A DNA stretch of 44,905 nt from a virus. Positions 1-9,352 of this stretch are shown one piece after another. A program made the position numbers and the translations under genes. The stretch's first letter is position 1; each line of letters opens with the position of its first letter. Below the pieces are notes generated by a model. That model did no database searches. It was not told the DNA's origin and saw only the letters and a list, made by a program, of their open reading frames with translations. Location of the stretch: positions 1 through 44,905 of the IMG/VR virus record IMGVR_UViG_3300021438_000023, one strand, 5' to 3'.

Positions 1-7
1 GGCCGCG

Positions 8-133
8 CCGCTGACCCGGGGGGTGGGGGGTCTGGCGCGGGGGTTTGCTTGTAGTCTTTTATAAAAATTCACCCCGGACCCCGACCCAAACCCCTATGAC
101 GCACCATCCCGAGTGTGCGATCCCCCTGGTACT
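8..133. repeat. 126-bp terminal direct repeat, left copy
   Basis: Bases 8-133 are identical to 44780-44905. The seven bases before this copy differ from those before the right copy at three of seven positions, so the repeat begins sharply. Its first part is G-rich (two runs of six G) and its second part is C-rich, and it contains two CCCCG sites in tandem. It lies directly before the terminase genes, where cos, pac or terminal repeats usually lie. It could be a true short terminal repeat or the overlap an assembler leaves when a circular or permuted genome is opened. The sequence alone cannot decide. Confidence 0.95.
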
Positions 134-171
134 TCCTTGCCTCCCCCCTGGTTATAGTGAATCATGTAAAA

Positions 172-852
172 ATGCATGAAATTGACGTAACTTCCATAGA
201 AAACAGCCAAAAACACGACATTTTACAGCTAATTCCAGAGGAGTTATTACGCCTGGTAAAGGCTCTTCCGGTCTCTATTTTGGAGCAAAACGAGGTTACT
301 TTAGCCACTTTGGTGCGTCCCACGGAGCAGAAGCATTTGATTCGTGTTCAGTTTTGGAACCTGGTTGAAAAGAACAAGGCCCGGGGCACCCGATTCACGA
401 TGCAGGAGTTATCATCTGGTATAAGTACGCCTGAATTTCTATCAAAATGCTGCCGAGACAAGCACTTTCTTGCCTGGTTATTGATCCCGCGTGTGTCTTA
501 CGACGTGCGTGTGGAGGCCCTTCTGGATCAAGGGTATGAAAGACTTAGAGAAGTGCTGGAGTTGCCGTTTACGGATGAGAAGGGTCAGAGCAACACTAAG
601 GCGATAGGTCAGGTTATTGCGGTGGTGAAGATGTTGGATATGAGAAGACATGGTGGATACGTGCAGAAGATTGAGGAGAAGAGTTATCAGATCCATGCGA
701 AGGCTGGGGATAATACTTTGGTACCGGGCGCGGGGTCCATGACTTTAGATGAGTTGGATATGAAGATTAAGGAGTTAGAGTCTAATCTTGGTATACGGCA
801 GTTATCGACGACTACGACTATAGAGATTGAGTCGGAGGCAGTTGATGAGTGA
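172..852 (+). CDS. Probable small terminase subunit (TerS)
   Basis: A 226-residue protein directly upstream of the large terminase gene, overlapping it by 8 bases. TerS recognises phage DNA and recruits the large subunit for packaging. The assignment rests on position and size; I see no diagnostic motif. The protein is helical and rich in charged residues, and its C-terminal third (MTLDELDMKIKELESNLGI) reads as a coiled coil followed by a Thr/Glu-rich tail. I chose ATG 172. A GTG at 115 extends the frame but begins inside the terminal repeat, and neither start has a clear ribosome binding site. It could instead be a different small packaging-associated protein. Confidence 0.5.
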   Translation: MHEIDVTSIENSQKHDILQLIPEELLRLVKALPVSILEQNEVTLATLVRPTEQKHLIRVQFWNLVEKNKARGTRFTMQELSSGISTPEFLSKCCRDKHFLAWLLIPRVSYDVRVEALLDQGYERLREVLELPFTDEKGQSNTKAIGQVIAVVKMLDMRRHGGYVQKIEEKSYQIHAKAGDNTLVPGAGSMTLDELDMKIKELESNLGIRQLSTTTTIEIESEAVDE

Positions 853-2374
853 CTTGAAGGCGATAAAGAAGAAGAAGTTAGAGTTGCTGGAGCAAGAGGA
901 TAGGAAGAGAAAGGGGTTACCGCACATATATGGTTTTCCCTGGTATGATTGGGCGCATGACTTTTTTACTACGCTTAATAAAGTAGCTCTTTTGACGGCG
1001 GCGAACCAGGTCAGTAAGTCTTCGACTAATATAAGAACTTGCATAGAGTGGGCGGTGAATAAGGACTTGTGGGAAGTGTTGTGGCCGAACAATACTCCTA
1101 GGCAGTTCTGGTACTTGTACCCCGATTATGCGTTCGCGACGAGTGAGTTTGATACGAAGTGGGTCCCCGAATTTTTGCCTCGTGGGGAGATGAAGGATGA
1201 TCCTGTGTATGGTTGGGAAGAGATGTACAAGCAGGGTAAGCAGATCCACTACATACAGTTTAAGTCTGGTGTCAGGGTGTACTTTAAGGCGTACTCGCAG
1301 GATGTGCACAGTCTTCAGGGTAGTACGGTTCATGCGATATTTTGTGATGAGGAGATGCCGTCGGAGTTGTACTCAGAGTTGCAGTTTAGACTTGCAGCTA
1401 CCAATGGTTACTTCCGCATGGTTTTTACTGCCACTAGGTCTCAGGAATTTTGGCGAGAGGCTATGGAAGAGATCGGCACACAGTTTGAGAGATTTAAGAA
1501 CGCGTGGAAGAGGTCTGTGAGTTTGTATGATTGCTTGGAGTACAGGGATGGATCCAAGAGCCCGTGGACGAGGGAGAGAATTAAGGAAATTGAGGACTCG
1601 TGTAAGGATGACAACGAGAGGTTGCGCCGGGTCCATGGTCGGTTTGTACGATCAGACTCTAGACTTTTTACGTTTACTAAGAAGAGAAACTCTTTTGTTC
1701 CAGGGGAGAACGACTGGTTAGTGCCGCCTAAAGATTGGATGGTTTTTGCTGGTGTCGACATAGGCTCTGGGGGGGATGAGAACTCGAAGTCTGCGATTGC
1801 TTTGGTAGCAGTAAGGCCTGACTTTAGGTATGCCCGGGCATTTAGAGTTTGGCGTGGTGACGGGACGATTACTACGGCGGGGGATGTGTTTAACAAATAC
1901 TTGGAGATGACTGCAGACCTAGATGTGTTTGCAGCATATTATGATTATGCAGCAGCAGACTTCTACACCATCGCAGAGCGCGCAGGTGTACCATTTACCC
2001 GTGCGGATAAAGGGAACAACCGGGGTATTGAGATCCTCAACACGTGTTTTACTTACGGTATACTTTATATTGATGATACTGGCGATCTGGAGCTTATGAA
2101 GCTTGCCAACGAGTTGACCAATCTTGGTGTAGACTCTAAGAAGGGCGATGACTTGGCGGATGCTTTACGGTATGCGCTTTCTAAGCTTCCGATTGACTGG
2201 TTGAAGTTGAAGGAAGATTTCAAGAAGGGGATCAAGGCCGCGGTGGCTAAGGTCGAGGAAAATGAACTGATTAAGGAACGAAGAGGGGTACGGCAGCAAG
2301 TAGAGGCTCCAGACTTGGGTAGGTCAGTGGCTAGTGAGATTGCTGAGTGGAACGGTCTTTTGGATATGGAGTAG
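845..2374 (+). CDS. terL: Large terminase subunit (TerL)
   Basis: A 509-residue packaging motor ATPase and nuclease that translocates DNA into the prohead and cuts the concatemer. The ATPase half has a Walker A-like TAANQVSKSST (residues 51-61), Walker B IFCDEE (165-170) and a coupling TATR (195-198). The nuclease half has an RNase H-like set: D305 in VDIGSG, D367 in YYDYAA and D436/D439 in GDDLADA. The P-loop has Ser where most phage homologues have Gly (NQxGKS). Start ATG 845 overlaps the TerS stop and follows GGAGG at 834-838, so it is preferred over TTG 827. Full length, with no disruption. Confidence 0.93.
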   Translation: MSDLKAIKKKKLELLEQEDRKRKGLPHIYGFPWYDWAHDFFTTLNKVALLTAANQVSKSSTNIRTCIEWAVNKDLWEVLWPNNTPRQFWYLYPDYAFATSEFDTKWVPEFLPRGEMKDDPVYGWEEMYKQGKQIHYIQFKSGVRVYFKAYSQDVHSLQGSTVHAIFCDEEMPSELYSELQFRLAATNGYFRMVFTATRSQEFWREAMEEIGTQFERFKNAWKRSVSLYDCLEYRDGSKSPWTRERIKEIEDSCKDDNERLRRVHGRFVRSDSRLFTFTKKRNSFVPGENDWLVPPKDWMVFAGVDIGSGGDENSKSAIALVAVRPDFRYARAFRVWRGDGTITTAGDVFNKYLEMTADLDVFAAYYDYAAADFYTIAERAGVPFTRADKGNNRGIEILNTCFTYGILYIDDTGDLELMKLANELTNLGVDSKKGDDLADALRYALSKLPIDWLKLKEDFKKGIKAAVAKVEENELIKERRGVRQQVEAPDLGRSVASEIAEWNGLLDME

Positions 2375-2376
2375 AG

Positions 2377-2616
2377 ATGACGTTTAAGGAAATTGAGAAG
2401 TACATCAAGTTTGGTAGGAAAATGGGGCTAAAAGAGCTTAAGATTGGCGATTTTGCTGTTAGTTTTGGGGAAGAACCTGTTAAAATGAGCCGAAAGTCAG
2501 CTAAGGAAAAACTTGCACTTGACGAGATTAGAACGCAAGCTATCTTAGACGAGATGAAAATAATGGATCCCGTAGAATATGAAGAAAAACTTTCTCTTGG
2601 TGAGATTGAGGGCTAA
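2377..2616 (+). CDS. Small protein between terminase and portal genes
   Basis: A 79-residue charged, mostly helical protein that starts two bases after the terL stop and ends two bases before the portal start. I do not recognise the family. The first half (MTFKEIEKYIKFGRKMG...) looks like an amphipathic helix followed by a short beta segment (LKIGDFAVSFGEE), and the second half is a Lys/Glu-rich helix. ATG 2377 follows GGAG in the end of terL. Being locked into the terminase-portal operon suggests a role in head assembly or packaging, but that is inference from position only. Confidence 0.7.
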   Translation: MTFKEIEKYIKFGRKMGLKELKIGDFAVSFGEEPVKMSRKSAKEKLALDEIRTQAILDEMKIMDPVEYEEKLSLGEIEG

Positions 2617-2618
2617 AA

Positions 2619-4763
2619 ATGTCTGATAGTAAGAAACTTCAAGAGCTAAATAAGATGTACACCGACGCTGAGACTGCGGACAAAGAAGTCTATGCAGAGA
2701 TGCGGTCTAATGTGTTGTTAATTTCTGGTGATCACTACGCCAAGAAGAACTGGAAGTTCATATCTTCACTGCGTGATAATACGGCTTTGACCAATGATCA
2801 AAAGATTCGTTTGGTTAAGAACCATGTGAACCGTATTTATAAGATTTATGTGAATAACATCGTATCGATGGCCCCCGGCACAACGATTGTGCCTAAGAAT
2901 GAGAAGGAACTTCAGGACCAAAAGGCTGCAGAGATGCACAAGTCTGTTTGGCAAGATATCAAGCAAAAGCTTGGTTATGAAGAGATGGTTCAGCAATTAG
3001 CGGGTGATTATGTAGGTCTTGGTGAGGTATTTGTTAAGGCATATTGGGATTGGGAAAAGGGATACCTTAAGAAGACTGAGCAACAAGTAGAGATGGGTAC
3101 AGATGGTCAGCCACAAGTAGTTGGTGAGACCAATAAGTTTAGCGGTCAGTTGGTTTGGGAGAGAATTTTTGCGTTTAACGTGTTTAGACCTAGCAATTGC
3201 CAGAGTTTTTATGAGGCAGAATGGCTTGGTATACGTAAGATGGTTCCCAAAGATAAACTCATGGAGAAGTACGGTGAGGATGAGCAGATTAAGAAGGGTT
3301 TAGAGTCTGATGGTGAGACTACCTTCATGGTTTTTGACTCTAACAAAGCAGGATACCAGGAAAAGAAGCAAGATTTGTTGGTGAAGGAGATTTACTACAA
3401 GCCTTGTGCTGAGTATCCGAATGGATATTTTTATATTTATACTAAAGGTGCGATTTTAGAGGAAGGGGAACTTCCTTTTGGTATGTGGCCATTCGCGCAG
3501 GCTGGTTTCGACGAACTTCCTACGCACCCACGTTACAGATCGTTCATCAGACAGATTAAGCCATATCAGGTTGAGTTGAATCGTGTGGCGAGTAAGATTG
3601 CTGAGCACCAGATCACTTTAGGTGATGATAAGTTGGTACTTACGAATGGATCTAAGATGAGTCCTGCGGGAGAGCAGCCTGGAATCAGAGCGTTCTCTGT
3701 GTCAGGGGCAAGTCCTGTGGTTATTCCTGGTAGATCAGGTGATCAATTCCTTGGTTACATGAGTGCGACGGTACAAGAGATGTACCAAGTTGCGATGGTT
3801 CAGGAAGAGTTAGAAGAGAAGCAGTCAGGACAGATCGATCCTTATGCTTTACTTATGCAGTCTTCTCGTTGGAAGAAGAAATTCTCTCTTCATGTGCAGA
3901 GATTTGAGAGATTCTTGAACGAGCTAACTAGATTATCTTTAGAGATCACTAGGCAGTTTATTGAGACAGATGAATTGGTTGCAGTAGTTGGTAAGAGCGA
4001 AGCGGTTAACTTAGCAGAGTTTAAGAAGCAGTCTTTCCTTGGTTATGACATTGAGATCGAGCCACAGGTTGAGGATGCTGAGAATCGTATTGGTAAGAAG
4101 TTAGCTTTAGACAGATATATTCAGTATGCAGGAGCAAATCTTAGCAAGGAAGATATTGGTAAGTTCTTGCGACTTGATCCGTACTTGAATACTGAGCAAA
4201 TGTTCTCTGATTTCACTCTGGCGTACGATAATTCTGTGAACGACATCTTGGCATTGGACCGAGGTGAGTCTCCAGATATTAACAAGTACAGATATCCAGA
4301 TGTTGGGTACATTGTGCAGAAGTTATCTCACCGAATGGGTTTGAGTGATTTTAAATTCTTACCTCCTCAGGTGCAGCAGAATTATGCGATGTACTTGCAG
4401 CGGTACGAGATGCTTATTGCTCAGATGGCGCAAGAGCAGGCTGCATTAAATGCAGATATGATTCCTACGGATGGTCCATTGGTTAGAACTGACTTATGGG
4501 TCCAAGATCCTGCGAATCCTGCGAAGCAGATTAGGTACTCATTACCTACAAGTTCTCTTCTTTGGATTAAGGATAGAATGGAGAAGCAGGGAGCTACGAT
4601 GGATGTACTAAATGCTCAACAGCAAGCAGTTGTTGGTGACGTAGTACAACAGTTGAAGGCGAGTGCGGCTAGACAGCAAGCAGCGCAGGCTCCTCAAATG
4701 CCCCCCGAAGCGGCGGCACTAGCACAGAAGTTAGCTACTATGGGACAGGCAAGTTCCAAGTAA
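2619..4763 (+). CDS. Portal protein, P22-like size
   Basis: A 714-residue protein between terminase and scaffold genes. Portals form a dodecameric ring at one capsid vertex through which DNA enters and leaves, and they dock the terminase and the tail. Length is close to the P22 portal (725 residues) and larger than T7-type connectors. The N-terminus is helical (KKLQELNKMYTDAETADKEV), the middle mixes strand and helix, and the last 80 residues are Gln/Ala-rich (QQLKASAARQQAAQAPQMPP), like the long C-terminal helical barrel of podoviral portals. No catalytic motif is expected. Call based on order, size and composition. Confidence 0.85.
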   Translation: MSDSKKLQELNKMYTDAETADKEVYAEMRSNVLLISGDHYAKKNWKFISSLRDNTALTNDQKIRLVKNHVNRIYKIYVNNIVSMAPGTTIVPKNEKELQDQKAAEMHKSVWQDIKQKLGYEEMVQQLAGDYVGLGEVFVKAYWDWEKGYLKKTEQQVEMGTDGQPQVVGETNKFSGQLVWERIFAFNVFRPSNCQSFYEAEWLGIRKMVPKDKLMEKYGEDEQIKKGLESDGETTFMVFDSNKAGYQEKKQDLLVKEIYYKPCAEYPNGYFYIYTKGAILEEGELPFGMWPFAQAGFDELPTHPRYRSFIRQIKPYQVELNRVASKIAEHQITLGDDKLVLTNGSKMSPAGEQPGIRAFSVSGASPVVIPGRSGDQFLGYMSATVQEMYQVAMVQEELEEKQSGQIDPYALLMQSSRWKKKFSLHVQRFERFLNELTRLSLEITRQFIETDELVAVVGKSEAVNLAEFKKQSFLGYDIEIEPQVEDAENRIGKKLALDRYIQYAGANLSKEDIGKFLRLDPYLNTEQMFSDFTLAYDNSVNDILALDRGESPDINKYRYPDVGYIVQKLSHRMGLSDFKFLPPQVQQNYAMYLQRYEMLIAQMAQEQAALNADMIPTDGPLVRTDLWVQDPANPAKQIRYSLPTSSLLWIKDRMEKQGATMDVLNAQQQAVVGDVVQQLKASAARQQAAQAPQMPPEAAALAQKLATMGQASSK

Positions 4764-4778
4764 AGAAAGGAATAAAAT

Positions 4779-5735
4779 ATGTCAGAAGAACAAGTTCAAG
4801 GAGGAGCGGTTGAATCTGCTCCAGCGGAAGGGATTTCCCAAGAAACACCAGTCGAGACTTCATCAGCACCTGTAACAGAAGGTATTGCTCAGGACTCTAC
4901 TGAATATGCTCCTAACTATAAGTTTAAAGTTATGGATGAGGAGAAGGAAATTGATGAGTACCTTCGTCCAGTAATTAAGGACCCCGAAACTGAGAAGAAG
5001 ATTCGCGAATTATACGAGAAAGCTTACGGGTTAGACTATGTTAAGCCCAAGTATGAATCGACTAAGAAAGAGTATGAGGCTCTTCAGCAGAACTGGAATA
5101 TGGTGTCTCAGGATGTCCAAAAGGTAGGAACATTCCTAAAAAATAAAGATTTTAGTTCTTTTTTCAATGCTTTTAAGTTGTCAGACGAAGATATTTTCAA
5201 ATATGCTATGGGTAGATTGGAATACTACGAGATGCCGCAGGAAAAGCGAGCAGCTTTAGACGCGCAGGCGCAACGTAACCAAGAGTACGCTAATTTGATG
5301 ATGGAGAATCAGCAATTTAAGCAAGCTCAGCAAGCTGAAGAAAACAATAGATTTCTTTCTTCACTTGAAACTGCAGTTACTGCCCCGCACGTACTTAGTA
5401 TATCCCAAGCCTTCGATGCTAAGGCAGGCAAGCCTGGTGCATTTAGGGATGCTGTGATAGCTCACGGTCAGGCGCAATTCCATGTTCTAGGAAGAGACTT
5501 GGAACCGCACGAAGCTGTAGAGTCCTTAGTAAGAACTTTCGGCCTGGGTTCAGCGGCGGCAAGCCAAACTCCAGCGCAAGCGGCACCTGCAAGTGCGTCA
5601 GCCCCTGGTGAGAGACCTCAGTCATTGCCTAAAGTTGGAGGTAGCGGCACGAGTTCGCCTGTAAAGGCAAAAGTTAAGAGTCTTTCAGACTTACGTAAAT
5701 TACAAGAAAACGCTTTTTCAACAGGTCACGGTTGA
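4779..5735 (+). CDS. Capsid scaffolding protein
   Basis: A 318-residue protein placed between portal and capsid genes, where scaffold genes sit. It is low in complexity and strongly helical: an acidic Ser/Thr/Pro/Glu-rich N-terminus (residues 1-45), a charged helical middle, a Gln-rich coiled segment (about 165-195), an Ala/Pro-rich linker (about 255-285) and a basic C-terminal helix (VKAKVKSLSDLRKLQENAF). Scaffolds of P22 and other phages bind coat protein through a basic C-terminal helix, which this fits. No protease motif is visible, so it is not obviously a protease-scaffold fusion. Ribosome site AAAGGA lies before ATG 4779. Confidence 0.8.
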   Translation: MSEEQVQGGAVESAPAEGISQETPVETSSAPVTEGIAQDSTEYAPNYKFKVMDEEKEIDEYLRPVIKDPETEKKIRELYEKAYGLDYVKPKYESTKKEYEALQQNWNMVSQDVQKVGTFLKNKDFSSFFNAFKLSDEDIFKYAMGRLEYYEMPQEKRAALDAQAQRNQEYANLMMENQQFKQAQQAEENNRFLSSLETAVTAPHVLSISQAFDAKAGKPGAFRDAVIAHGQAQFHVLGRDLEPHEAVESLVRTFGLGSAAASQTPAQAAPASASAPGERPQSLPKVGGSGTSSPVKAKVKSLSDLRKLQENAFSTGHG

Positions 5736-5751
5736 CCTAGGAGATTAAAAA

Positions 5752-7038
5752 ATGGCTACTACAAGATCATTTCAGGATATGCTCAATGAGTATCTTCCTA
5801 ACGACCTTTTTAAGGACGAATTAATTCAACGCGATTGGTACCTTCAAAACATTCAGAAGGACAGTAACTGGAAAGGTGGAGACATCGTTGTTCCATTTCA
5901 AGGTGCTGCAGCTTCTAGCTTGAAGTTCGGTGGTTTGACTTCTGAGTCAGACATCGCTGAGTACAACTTTGTACGTGGAAAAATCCAGGGTTACAAAGAG
6001 ATTTGGGGAACATTGGTATTCAACGAGACAGATATCATGCAACACGACGGTCGTGTTAATGAGCAATCTTTCTTAAGAATCCTTCCTGACCAAATCGAAG
6101 AGTTCATGAACTACATGAAGATGGCTACATCTATCAACTTGTTGACTGGTCCACACTTCGCAAAAGTAACTGATGCTACTTCTGCAGGAACTGGTATCTT
6201 GGCAGTTGATAAGATTGACCGCTTCGAAATCGGCATGAAATTAGAGCTTTCTGATGCTTCTGGAACTGCAGAGCACTACGAGACTCTTTATGTAATCGCT
6301 ATCGATGTTAACGCAGGAACTATTACTCTTTCTGCAACTCGTGGTGGTGCGGCTGCTGATATGGACGGTTCTGGTGCTCTTTTCAATGCAGTAGGTGTTT
6401 CTACTTCATTCAAGTTCTACCATGACGGTGTATGTGTTGCTGGCGTTCCTGCAAATCACTTCAACTCATTAAGATCTGCGTTGTTGTCTGCTGGAAACGG
6501 TGGTGCTGCTACTCTTCATGGACAAACTAAGACTGCTTACCCAGCTCTTCAAGCTATCAACGTAAGTGGATCAGCTATCAGCTCATCTAACATTCTTGAT
6601 AAGTTGTTCGACGCTTGGACTACTCTTAAGACCAAAGCAAAAGCTGCTAACCCAGACGTTTGCGTTATGAGCTACAAGCACTTAGGAACAATCATGAAGT
6701 TGATCGAGGCTGGCGGTGGAGTTCACCAAGCTATCCTTAAGAACCCTAAGGCATCTAAGTACAACTGGACTGAGATTGAAATCATGGGCGTTCGCGGTGG
6801 CTTTAAGATCGTTGGTATCCAGGAAATGGACGACGACATTATCGCTTTCCTTGATATGTCAGCAATGACTTTCAGAACTAATGGTTACTTCATGAAGAAG
6901 AAGTCTCCAGAAGGTTTGGAGTACACTCGTATTCGTGGTGCTTCTGGCTTCAAACTTATCACTGACATTTGCTTGTTCGGTGAGCAGGAAGTTAGAAAAC
7001 CAGCTACTTGTGGAATTATCCACTCAATCAGCTACTAA
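5752..7038 (+). CDS. Major capsid protein
   Basis: A 428-residue protein after the scaffold gene and before a strong terminator. An HK97-fold coat is inferred from position and size (P22 coat is 430 residues). Residues about 140-225 are a beta-rich insertion (GMKLELSDASG... TITLSATRGGAAADM), resembling the inserted domain of several podoviral coats. Codon use is the most biased in the window, dominated by GCT, CTT, GGT and AAC, as expected of the most abundant virion protein. AGGAG precedes ATG 5752 at normal distance. Confidence 0.88.
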   Translation: MATTRSFQDMLNEYLPNDLFKDELIQRDWYLQNIQKDSNWKGGDIVVPFQGAAASSLKFGGLTSESDIAEYNFVRGKIQGYKEIWGTLVFNETDIMQHDGRVNEQSFLRILPDQIEEFMNYMKMATSINLLTGPHFAKVTDATSAGTGILAVDKIDRFEIGMKLELSDASGTAEHYETLYVIAIDVNAGTITLSATRGGAAADMDGSGALFNAVGVSTSFKFYHDGVCVAGVPANHFNSLRSALLSAGNGGAATLHGQTKTAYPALQAINVSGSAISSSNILDKLFDAWTTLKTKAKAANPDVCVMSYKHLGTIMKLIEAGGGVHQAILKNPKASKYNWTEIEIMGVRGGFKIVGIQEMDDDIIAFLDMSAMTFRTNGYFMKKKSPEGLEYTRIRGASGFKLITDICLFGEQEVRKPATCGIIHSISY

Positions 7039-7049
7039 GCGGATTAACT

Positions 7050-7083
7050 GGGGTGGTACGAGAGTACCACTCCTTTATTTTTT
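7050..7083 (+). terminator. Rho-independent terminator after the capsid gene
   Basis: A 10-bp stem (7050-7059 with 7064-7073, one G-T wobble) is closed by a GAGA tetraloop and followed by TTTATTTTTT. It lies 11 bases after the capsid stop codon and ends just before the ribosome site of the next gene. It would cap capsid mRNA and reduce read-through into the downstream virion genes. Confidence 0.92.
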
Positions 7084-7092
7084 GGTGGGGAC

Positions 7093-7515
7093 ATGAGTAT
7101 TATAATTAATCTTAGTGAAAACGAATACAAACAGCTCCTACCAGTACAGACACAATTAACCCCGATCACTTTATCTAGTTCATGGGTAGATCTTTCCCCG
7201 GGCCATTTAATCAATGTAAATGGTGCGTCTTCTATGGGTTTATGGTTTGATTTATCCCCTGGTACTGTATTTAACTTTAGAATAATGGCGACATTTGCTA
7301 AGGAATCCTCTGATTTCTTTCAATTACCCATTCAGTATGTAACTGCTACAAATATCGCGGTTACTGTACAGGAGTTTGAATTAGATACTACTACTATGTA
7401 TAATAAGGTCATAATATCTATACCACTAGCCAGTGTAATAAACTTTTGTAAAGTTCAGGTTAAGGGTTCTGGAAGTGTAGATAGGGCATTTATTACTAGA
7501 AGAGAGGGACCTTGA
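7093..7515 (+). CDS. Virion-associated protein, unknown
   Basis: A 140-residue, largely beta-strand protein, first gene after the capsid terminator. I recognise no named family. Alternating hydrophobic and polar stretches (SSWVDLSPGHLINVNGASSM, MYNKVIISIPLASVINF) suggest a beta-sandwich, as in head decoration or neck proteins. It ends KGSGSVDRAFITRREGP and its stop overlaps the TTG start of the next gene. Layout resembles the 135-residue protein at 11104-11511, and the two flank a run of beta-rich genes. A structural role is inferred from position. Confidence 0.7.
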   Translation: MSIIINLSENEYKQLLPVQTQLTPITLSSSWVDLSPGHLINVNGASSMGLWFDLSPGTVFNFRIMATFAKESSDFFQLPIQYVTATNIAVTVQEFELDTTTMYNKVIISIPLASVINFCKVQVKGSGSVDRAFITRREGP

Positions 7516-8321
7516 GCGGAATCGGAAGTTTAGCCCTAGTTAATATACCGAGTTCTGTTACCATAAGTGGTGGTGGCAACACGGCCACTGTTAATCCAGA
7601 CGGGTCTATTAATGTAAATGTAATAAGTGCTACGAGTACTGTTTCATTAGTAGCGCAGAATTATTATAGTGAAGTTTCAGGGGTATCTTCTGGTGTAACC
7701 CAGACGGTACTGTCGTATAGCGTTCCTGTCGGTAAGATACAGAACATAAGCAGCATTAGTGCAAGTGGTACTAACATTGCTGTGTTTGCGGTGTATATCA
7801 ATACTGTATTGGTAGCGAAGAAGAGAACATACTTTGGCGATAGCCTTGGTGTTGAGTTTATTTTTGGAAGCAGTGGATACTCAGTATCTGCTGGTGATTT
7901 GATTGAGGTAAAGGCGACTAGTACGAGAGGAATAGCCTCTGACTATGAAGCTGAGCTTGTATATGCGGATGTGACGAGTATCTCGTCAGTAAAAGAGTAT
8001 TTTAATGAGATTTCTGGTGCGGCGGCTGCTGTATCTAATACTATTTTAAGCTACACAGCACCTGCAGTGACGAACATCCATTTGGTATCTATAGATGTCA
8101 GTGGGGATCAAATAGCTCAGTATGATGTAGAATTGAACTCATCTACTATATCTAGGCGCAGAACTTACTTTGGGTCTAGTCTTAATGACGTGATTAATTT
8201 TGAGACAACTGGGACGGTAGGTTTAAAGTTACTTCCTGGGGATACTATTTTGGTTAAGGCTACGCACAGTAGGGCTACGGTAGGATCATTTTGTTGCAGA
8301 TTAGTTGTGGTGGAGGAATAA
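7512..8321 (+). CDS. Virion protein with two tandem beta domains
   Basis: A 269-residue protein that starts at TTG 7512, overlapping the previous stop and preceded by GAGGGA. After a Gly/Ser/Asn-rich N-terminus (TVNPDGSINVNV) come two similar domains of about 105 residues. The first has YYSEVSG, RTYFGDSLG and GDLIEVKATSTRG; the second has YFNEISG, RTYFGSSLN and GDTILVKATHSRA. The duplication is clear and in register. Such small beta domains are common in phage decoration and fibre proteins. Function unknown. Stop TAA shares one base with the next ATG. Confidence 0.8.
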   Translation: MSGIGSLALVNIPSSVTISGGGNTATVNPDGSINVNVISATSTVSLVAQNYYSEVSGVSSGVTQTVLSYSVPVGKIQNISSISASGTNIAVFAVYINTVLVAKKRTYFGDSLGVEFIFGSSGYSVSAGDLIEVKATSTRGIASDYEAELVYADVTSISSVKEYFNEISGAAAAVSNTILSYTAPAVTNIHLVSIDVSGDQIAQYDVELNSSTISRRRTYFGSSLNDVINFETTGTVGLKLLPGDTILVKATHSRATVGSFCCRLVVVEE

Positions 8322-8491
8322 TGAGTATAGAGTATAAAAAAAAGCAGCTAGAGCTTGATCGTGTAACTTTAGCAAAAAAAGAGCTGGAGTTTCGTATCGA
8401 AGAGCGTTTAGATGAAATTGAAAAGTTAAAAGAACACATTTTAGTTCAAGAAAAAAGAGTAAAAGAACTCCAGGAGGAGTTAAAAAAATAA
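8321..8491 (+). CDS. Short coiled-coil protein
   Basis: A 56-residue protein made almost entirely of one charged heptad-type helix (KKKQLELDRVTLAKKELEF through KRVKELQEELKK). Start ATG 8321 overlaps the previous stop (TAATG) and follows GGAGGAA, so it is translationally coupled. No membrane segment or signal is present. It is probably an oligomerisation or assembly factor for neighbouring virion proteins; no family recognised. Confidence 0.75.
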   Translation: MSIEYKKKQLELDRVTLAKKELEFRIEERLDEIEKLKEHILVQEKRVKELQEELKK

Positions 8492-8506
8492 TAGGAGACC
8501 ATAATC

Positions 8507-9334
8507 ATGGCTGATTTCAATAGTTCTCTACCCGTAAGAACGGAAGCAAACGGGGACCTAGCGGTAAAAGTTGTAGATAAAACAACCACCTCGCAGGCAA
8601 TGGCAGTTGATGCCAATGGTCTTGTGAGTGCAAAAATTTCTGACGGATCTGGAAATGCGATCACGTCACAAGTGTCTGGCGCGCAACGTGCGATGGACGT
8701 ACAAATTCTTGTGTCTGGTACTGTAAAGGATCCAACTCAAGTACGTGCGTTGACTGCTACTGACGTAGTGAGTTCTCGTATGCAAGACGGTGCTGGTACA
8801 GCTCTTACTTCAACTCTTCAAGGTGCTAAACAATCTTTACACGTAGCTGTTGTTAACTCTGGTGGTACTATTGTAGATCCTACACAGATTAGAGCTTTAG
8901 CGTATACTACAGATTTCGTAGCTGTTAAGGGTTCAACTGGTAACCAGTTAGCTGTTAACGCTGACGGATCTATCAACGTATCTGCAGGTGCTGCGGGAAC
9001 TCCTGTATTGGCGTACAATACAGCTTCTGCAATTGCTGCTGCTGGTACATCAAACCACGACTACACTGTTACAGCTGGAAAGACTTTCACATTTAAAGGA
9101 TTTTCTGCAAGTGCTTCTGGTCGTATGAAGATTGAAGTTCAACTTGAGACTGCAGCAGCTTCTGGTGTTTTCAACACTAAGTTTGTTGTATTCTCTTCTG
9201 CTGATGCTCAAATCTCTCAAGCAGTATTCTCTAACATCACTCAGGTTGCTAGTGCTAAGGTTCGTATCATTAGAACTAACTTAGACAAGTCTGCAATGGA
9301 TGTTTATTCTACTATTGAAGGTTCTGAGGCTTAA
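8507..9334 (+). CDS. Virion protein with repeated DGSGN-type modules
   Basis: A 275-residue beta-rich protein. The N-terminal half holds repeats of the form DGSGNAITSQVSGAQRAMDV and DGAGTALTSTLQGAKQSLHV, each followed by DPTQVRAL or DPTQIRAL. The C-terminal half (from about residue 165, TPVLAYNTASAIAAAG) is a separate domain with a KTFTFKGFSASASGRMKIEV core that resembles domains in other phage virion proteins. The same DGSGN module occurs in the next gene (DGSGNNVTSHSAGASRGLDV), so the two are paralogous in part. GGAGA precedes ATG 8507. Codon bias is strong, suggesting high expression. Confidence 0.75.
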   Translation: MADFNSSLPVRTEANGDLAVKVVDKTTTSQAMAVDANGLVSAKISDGSGNAITSQVSGAQRAMDVQILVSGTVKDPTQVRALTATDVVSSRMQDGAGTALTSTLQGAKQSLHVAVVNSGGTIVDPTQIRALAYTTDFVAVKGSTGNQLAVNADGSINVSAGAAGTPVLAYNTASAIAAAGTSNHDYTVTAGKTFTFKGFSASASGRMKIEVQLETAAASGVFNTKFVVFSSADAQISQAVFSNITQVASAKVRIIRTNLDKSAMDVYSTIEGSEA

Positions 9335-9352
9335 TAATTAGAAAGAGGTCGC